From Opitutia bacterium (GTDB lineage: Bacteria; Verrucomicrobiota; Verrucomicrobiae; Opitutales; UBA953), in the NCBI GenBank assembly GCA_947488485.1, contig CANKZO010000065.1, positions 1 through 10,675 on the forward strand: 10,675 bases of DNA, given 5' to 3'. The translations under genes and the position numbers were made by a program. Below are positions 6,941-10,675 of this stretch, one piece after another. A model generated the notes under the pieces. The model saw only the letters and a program-made list of their open reading frames with translations. It had not been told where the DNA came from and did no database searches. How positions within the stretch are numbered: position 1 is the first letter of the stretch; each line of letters opens with the position of its first letter.

Positions 6941-8824
6941 TCACTTCTTGTCCTTCTTCCTCACCTTGGTGGTCTCACCCTTCTCTGGCTTATCCGCCTT
7001 GGGGGGCTTCGGCGCCCTGTCGAACACCTTGAAATCAGTCGGCGGCAGCATCACCGGCTTCTCCAACTTGCCCCGATGCACCTCAATGAGGCTGAAGATA
7101 TCGTCGGCGGCGTCCGTATTCACGAGGGCGAAATCGGAACCCTTCGCACCCCCCTGTCGCAGCACCGCGTCCGTTACCGTGACGGTCTCATGGTGCCACT
7201 GCTTGTCACCCTTACCCGTCACCGTCAGCGCCGTCTTCATGGATGGCTTTCCCGCATCGTAATCCAACTTCCAGGTCGAGCCTGCCTTCGCATCATACCA
7301 GACGACGGTCACCGTCATGACCTTCGCAGCGGAGCCCTGGGAGAAGCCGTCGTGCAGCTTGAAATACAGAGCGTTCTTGCCAGTGGCATGCTCGAAGCCG
7401 CGGGCGAACCGGGAATAGATGGGAGACTTGTTGGTGATCGGGCCGCCTACGCGCCAGAGCGGAATCGAGGTGGCATCGGCATCGATCTGATAAAGGAACC
7501 GGCCATAGTTGTCCGGCCAGATGTCCCAGCCTACATCGTTCAATCCGGTCTGCGTGTCGCGTTGCCGTACCTGCCCCAGAGTCAGCCCGTTCTTATCATC
7601 TACGGCCGCGCCATACTTGGCATAGGTGGCGACAATTTTCTCCATGCGCTCGGTGTTTTTGTGCGAGGCATTCCCGTATTTCGCCTCGGGATAGGCCTTG
7701 GTATCGGCGGCATCTAAGCCCTTGTGGAGGGCGCAAAAGGCGCCCGTGGCCGTCCGGGGGTCAATCTGGCCGGCGTAGCGGTTGAAGAAATAAAACGAGT
7801 AGTCGAACCCCATCTCCTTGCAGGACTCAAGCGCTCCGGAGGTGATATCCCAGACGCTCTGTCCGTTCTGCAGGCCGGTCAGGGCGCCCCAGTAGAAACT
7901 CATCGGCAGGTTCTTGGCAAACATAGCGCGCTGCCAGGTCTGGTCCATTTCCGAACGAGCGAACAAAGGCGCGGCCTCCGAGGCGATCAAGCGATGTTGC
8001 CACGCCTCAATCATGGTGCGCTCACCGCTCAGGTGATGCCCGCGCGCACTACCGGCAAGCTTGATGGCGATACCGCCGGTGACGTTATCTGTCACCCACT
8101 TCCACTCTTCGTCATATCCTTTGCCACCACTTTCGTCCTCGTCCGAGGTCACGTTATTAAACATGAGGGAGATCCGAGGCTGGCTAGGAACACCCTGAAA
8201 GGTCTTCGTGAACAAGCCGAACTGCCATAAGCGGAACTCCCGCCACGCGGAGGATTTCGTCTGCAAATCGTACTTCTTCTCGATAGCGTCGCCCTTATAA
8301 GCGCATTCGTCGCCCGTGCACCCGGTCTTGACCTGGATGAACGCGATACGCGCCTGCTTCTCCGGAGAATAGCTGCGGATGCGCTTACCGAAGGCGGTGA
8401 CCAGCCTCTCCAAGAGAGCCTTGTACTCCTTCGACGGATAAAAGGGGTAAGCAGGCCAAGAGTCGACCTTCTGGTCTCTGCACACCACGCGCGGGACTCC
8501 CTGGCCATAGATCCAATCGGGTGCATCCGGCCCGACGCCCAAGGAAAGGTAGATGTACTGGCCTCTTTTGGCCGCGGCATCCATGGCGTCATCCAAAGCA
8601 CTCCAGTCAAAAACACCCTGCCGCTTTTCGAGGTCCGCCCATTTCTGATTGAAGGCCAGGCCTTTCAGGAAGGGATAATCCTTGGGGTCGAAAGAGGAAC
8701 CACGGTCCCACACCCCGAAGGCGGCGGGCGGCGGCGCGGCTTGCACCGAACCGAGACAGCTGGCGCCGATCAGGGCCATCAGGCAAAGGATGCGGGCATA
8801 GCCAGAAGGAGATGTCGGCTTCAT
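6941..8824 (-). CDS. Large secreted glycoside-hydrolase-like protein, family unassigned
   Basis: I chose ATG at 8824 (627 residues) because it begins directly at a good signal peptide (basic start, hydrophobic ILCLMALIGASCLG, cut at VQA-AP near residue 29). The frame opens further upstream to a TTG at 8869, which adds 15 residues ahead of the signal. The mature N-terminal half looks like a (beta/alpha)8 glycosidase: AFGVWDRGSSF, then KGLAFNQKWADLEKRQGVFDW (residues 54-74), the strand QYIYLSLGVGPDAPDWIYG, and IAFIQVKTGCTGDE, whose Glu173 is a plausible acid/base; Glu293 in ARSEMDQTW is a candidate second residue. Both are inference. Residues from about 475 to 585 look like a beta-sandwich of the carbohydrate-binding type (ALYFKLHDGF, VMTVTVVWYD, HHETVTVTDAVL). 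The C-terminus is a Lys/Pro-rich tail. It converges on the sulfatase with 41 bases between stops and is divergent from the regulator. Activity and family are unproven. Confidence 0.75.
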   Translation of the reverse strand: MKPTSPSGYARILCLMALIGASCLGSVQAAPPPAAFGVWDRGSSFDPKDYPFLKGLAFNQKWADLEKRQGVFDWSALDDAMDAAAKRGQYIYLSLGVGPDAPDWIYGQGVPRVVCRDQKVDSWPAYPFYPSKEYKALLERLVTAFGKRIRSYSPEKQARIAFIQVKTGCTGDECAYKGDAIEKKYDLQTKSSAWREFRLWQFGLFTKTFQGVPSQPRISLMFNNVTSDEDESGGKGYDEEWKWVTDNVTGGIAIKLAGSARGHHLSGERTMIEAWQHRLIASEAAPLFARSEMDQTWQRAMFAKNLPMSFYWGALTGLQNGQSVWDITSGALESCKEMGFDYSFYFFNRYAGQIDPRTATGAFCALHKGLDAADTKAYPEAKYGNASHKNTERMEKIVATYAKYGAAVDDKNGLTLGQVRQRDTQTGLNDVGWDIWPDNYGRFLYQIDADATSIPLWRVGGPITNKSPIYSRFARGFEHATGKNALYFKLHDGFSQGSAAKVMTVTVVWYDAKAGSTWKLDYDAGKPSMKTALTVTGKGDKQWHHETVTVTDAVLRQGGAKGSDFALVNTDAADDIFSLIEVHRGKLEKPVMLPPTDFKVFDRAPKPPKADKPEKGETTKVRKKDKK

Positions 8825-9043
8825 ACGGTTTGGAGTGTTTTTGATTCTCACGGTGAAAGGTGCGGACAATCAAGTTGTGATGTGAACTGATGCTTTTTAA
8901 GGAATTAGTCGCAACTTTCTGGAAATCCCGGTGCATCGCCTGGTCGCCCGGAGCCCTCCGCCCAGGAGCGGATTGGAGGTAAAAGATTCGGAACTTCTCA
9001 GGTCTGGACTTGTCGGCTTTAAAACTGTCGACACTTTAGACCC
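8825..9043. promoter_or_regulatory. Divergent intergenic region between hydrolase-like gene and GntR regulator
   Basis: This 219-base stretch separates two genes that point away from each other, so it should hold promoters for both. It is visibly more AT-rich than the flanking genes around 8831-8915. I could not identify a convincing sigma-70 -35/-10 pair on either strand; on the reverse strand TTGCGA followed by TTAAAA (complement of about 8897-8916) is suggestive but poorly spaced. A near-palindrome lies close to the regulator start and is listed separately. A small open frame beginning at 8931 overlaps the regulator start in another frame and shows no protein-like features. Confidence 0.45.
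9022..9037. promoter_or_regulatory. Near-palindrome, candidate operator for the GntR-type regulator
   Basis: AAACTGTCGACACTTT is a 16-base inverted repeat with one mismatched pair, built on the perfect core TGTCGACA. It ends 6 bases before the ATG at 9044. A second short GTC-GAC element, GTCTGGAC at 9002-9009, lies about 20 bases upstream. GntR/FCD dimers bind short palindromes often of the GT-Nx-AC type, commonly in their own upstream region. Binding here is inferred from position and symmetry only; the two-base spacing differs from the usual three-base FadR/LldR form. Confidence 0.35.
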
Positions 9044-9709
9044 ATGGCCTCACCCCAAGCCCAGCCCTCCCCTCGTGCCCCGCGGAACAACCGCGCGACG
9101 GCCGTCCACTTGCGCCTCCGCAAGGAAATCGTGAGCGGATACTTCCCTCAAGGCTCCGCCCTCGCCGAACCGGTCCTCGCCGAGCATTTTCATACCAGCC
9201 GCGCCCCGGTCCGTGAAGCCCTCATCGCCTTAGAGCGCGAAGGGCTAGTCACCTTCGAAAAGACGGGGCGCACCCGGGTGCGCATGATCGCGGCCAAAGA
9301 CCTCCGCGAGATCATGGAAGCCCGCGCCGCCCTCGAAAGCATGGCCGCCAGCCTCGCCAACCGAAACTGGACCGCTGCGGACACCGAGTTCGTCGCCAAG
9401 AACATCGATGCGCAGGAAAAAGCCCGCTCGCTCAGCGAACTCTCGCGTCTCGACATCGACCTGCATCACCGCGTCATGCTCCGCAGCGACAACCTCCGGC
9501 TATTGCAGCTCTGGGAACCCCTGCGCTGGCAATACGAGGCCTACCTCGTCGAGATCTTCAAACGCCAATCCACGGGCGACTATCGTCCGGAGACGGAAAC
9601 CGTCCTCGCCCACCGCAAGCTGCTCAAAGCGCTTTCCACCGGAACACCGGACGAAGCCGCGGCCGCGATGATGGAGCACGTCCTCTTCAACATTACCTGG
9701 GCCGACTAA
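9044..9709 (+). CDS. GntR family transcriptional regulator, FadR/FCD subfamily
   Basis: The 221-residue protein has an N-terminal winged helix (about 17-82) with the GntR signature: LRLRKEIVSGYFPQGSAL, EPVLAEHFHTSRAPVREAL (the recognition helix region, residues 42-60) and REGLVTFEKTGRTRVR. The C-terminal half (about 86-215) is an all-helical FCD ligand-binding domain. Its usual metal or ligand residues are visible: Asp137 and His141 in SRLDIDLHH, His190 in LAHRKLL and His212 in MMEHV. FCD regulators typically respond to small carboxylates such as sugar acids, lactate or fatty acyl compounds; the effector here is unknown. The length fits the family. A candidate operator lies immediately upstream, suggesting autoregulation. 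The gene is divergent from the secreted hydrolase-like gene and 5 bases ahead of the cytochrome c/DUF1549 gene, so it may control both. Confidence 0.92.
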   Translation: MASPQAQPSPRAPRNNRATAVHLRLRKEIVSGYFPQGSALAEPVLAEHFHTSRAPVREALIALEREGLVTFEKTGRTRVRMIAAKDLREIMEARAALESMAASLANRNWTAADTEFVAKNIDAQEKARSLSELSRLDIDLHHRVMLRSDNLRLLQLWEPLRWQYEAYLVEIFKRQSTGDYRPETETVLAHRKLLKALSTGTPDEAAAAMMEHVLFNITWAD

Positions 9710-9714
9710 GCGAA

Positions 9715-10675
9715 ATGCCCTGCCTCCGCCCCATCACCGCCCTCCTCCTCGCGCCGCTCTCTCTGCTGGCCGCTGGCGACGACGACTTGTTCTTCGAGTC
9801 GAAGGTGCGGCCGGTGCTGATCAAGCGGTGCTACGACTGTCATTCGACGGAAAAGAAGACCAAAGGAGGCCTTGCGCTCGACACGCGTGCGGGCTGGCAA
9901 CACGGCGGCGACAACGGACCGGCGATCATCCCGGGCGATCTCACGAAGAGCCTCGTCATCAAGGCGGTGCGCTACCTCGACAAGGATTTCGCGATGCCGC
10001 CCAAAAGCCGCCTGCCGGCGGATGAGGTCGCCATCCTCGAGGAGTGGGTGAAGCGCGGCGCCCCCGATCCGCGTACGGACGATGCCGCGAAGGCCGCCAA
10101 GCCGAAGCGCTCTATCGACCTCGAAGCGGGCCGAAAGTTCTGGGCCTTCCAGCCGGTCGCCAACCCGACCGCTCCCGCCGTCAAAGACTCCGTCTGGCCG
10201 AAGGACCCCGTCGACCGTTTCCTTCTCGCGAAAATCGAAGCCAAGGGACTCAAGCCCGCCGGCGACGCCGACCGACATACCTGGATCCGCCGCGTCAGCC
10301 TAGATCTTACCGGCCTTCCGGCCACCGCGGAGGAAGTCATCGCTTTCGCGAATGATAATTCTGACGCCGCTTACGCCAAGGTCGTCGACCGCCTGCTGGC
10401 TTCGCCGGCCTACGGCGAACGCTGGGCCCGCCACTGGCTCGACCTCACGGGCTACGCCGACATGATCGGGACTTCCAACGAAGTCTTCGCCGAACACGCC
10501 TGGCGCTATCGCGATTACCTCATCCAGGCCTTCAATCAGGACAAGCCTTTCGACCTCTTCATCAAGGAGCAGCTTGCCGGCGACCTGATGCCGGCCTCCT
10601 CTCCGGAGCAACGTGCCTCCCAGCTCGTCGCCACGGGCTTCCTGATGGTCGGCGACCTCGAGATCGTGAATCCCG
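9715..10675 (+). CDS. Secreted cytochrome c-like (PSCyt1) / DUF1549 protein, 3' end outside window
   Basis: The frame runs from ATG 9715 to the window edge without a stop, giving 320 residues of a longer protein. A signal peptide (PITALLLAPLSLLAA, cut near residue 20) is followed by a planctomycete-type cytochrome c domain: FFESKVRPVLIKRCYDCH (26-43) with the haem-binding Cys39-x-x-Cys42-His43, PGDLTKSLVIKAVRY (73-87) and the probable axial Met94 in DFAMPPK, ending EEWVKRGAPDPR. From about residue 140 the sequence matches the DUF1549 style: FWAFQPV, WPKDPVDRFLLAKIEAKGLKP, RRVSLDLTGLPAT, VDRLLASPAYGERWARHWLDL, and FIKEQLAGDL. In known relatives a DUF1553 domain follows; it would lie beyond the edge. 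The role of this family is unsettled, though it is common beside sulfatases and glycan-degradation genes in PVC bacteria. It starts 5 bases after the regulator stop, so the two are probably co-transcribed. Confidence 0.9.
   Translation, partial: MPCLRPITALLLAPLSLLAAGDDDLFFESKVRPVLIKRCYDCHSTEKKTKGGLALDTRAGWQHGGDNGPAIIPGDLTKSLVIKAVRYLDKDFAMPPKSRLPADEVAILEEWVKRGAPDPRTDDAAKAAKPKRSIDLEAGRKFWAFQPVANPTAPAVKDSVWPKDPVDRFLLAKIEAKGLKPAGDADRHTWIRRVSLDLTGLPATAEEVIAFANDNSDAAYAKVVDRLLASPAYGERWARHWLDLTGYADMIGTSNEVFAEHAWRYRDYLIQAFNQDKPFDLFIKEQLAGDLMPASSPEQRASQLVATGFLMVGDLEIVNP

Noticed and set aside
7076..7717. 213-codon forward open frame inside the reverse-strand hydrolase-like gene
   Set aside because: It has no domain motif or signal, while the reverse gene has a signal peptide and continuous protein-like sequence.
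8825..8869. Extended start of the hydrolase-like gene at TTG 8869
   Set aside because: The extra 15 residues would precede a good signal peptide that begins at ATG 8824, and TTG is a rare start.
8931..9134. 67-codon forward open frame overlapping the regulator start
   Set aside because: The product is Pro/Ser/Arg-rich without motif and overlaps the regulator in another frame; the GntR signature supports the start at 9044.

Overview
The window looks like GC-rich chromosomal DNA from a member of the Planctomycetota-Verrucomicrobiota (PVC) group, with Verrucomicrobiota the better guess. The evidence is two secreted sulfatases side by side, a gene with a planctomycete-type cytochrome c domain followed by DUF1549, several secreted beta-propeller proteins, Tat-exported proteins, strong G/C preference at third codon positions, and no clear Shine-Dalgarno sequence before any start codon. 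No RNA gene, CRISPR array, transposase or phage gene was seen.

Layout. Bases 1-479 hold the C-terminal half of an SMP-30/gluconolactonase-like protein. A 139-base gap with an imperfect inverted repeat rich in GGATGATG follows. Bases 619-5281 hold four forward genes packed almost end to end: an NHL-repeat propeller, a Tat lipoprotein with a probable glycoside-hydrolase-like barrel, a Tat-exported propeller and a sulfatase. The two gene junctions inside 2793-3830 overlap by 4 bases and 1 base, so translational coupling is likely. After 46 bases comes a second sulfatase (5328-6899) with a C-terminal EF-hand pair. It converges on a reverse-strand gene (6941-8824) for a large secreted glycoside-hydrolase-like protein. 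A 219-base divergent region separates that gene from a GntR/FCD-type regulator (9044-9709). Five bases after the regulator, a secreted cytochrome c-like/DUF1549 protein begins and runs off the window.

How they may work together (inference). Almost every structural gene carries an export signal, and the enzyme classes (sulfatases, glycosidase-like barrels, lactonase-like propeller) fit extracytoplasmic breakdown of a sulfated polysaccharide or glycoconjugate. FCD-type GntR regulators often sense sugar acids or other small carboxylates, so the regulator may respond to a breakdown product and control the divergent genes. No SusC/SusD-type importer, sugar transporter or sulfatase-maturating enzyme is present here, so substrate identity and uptake remain open.
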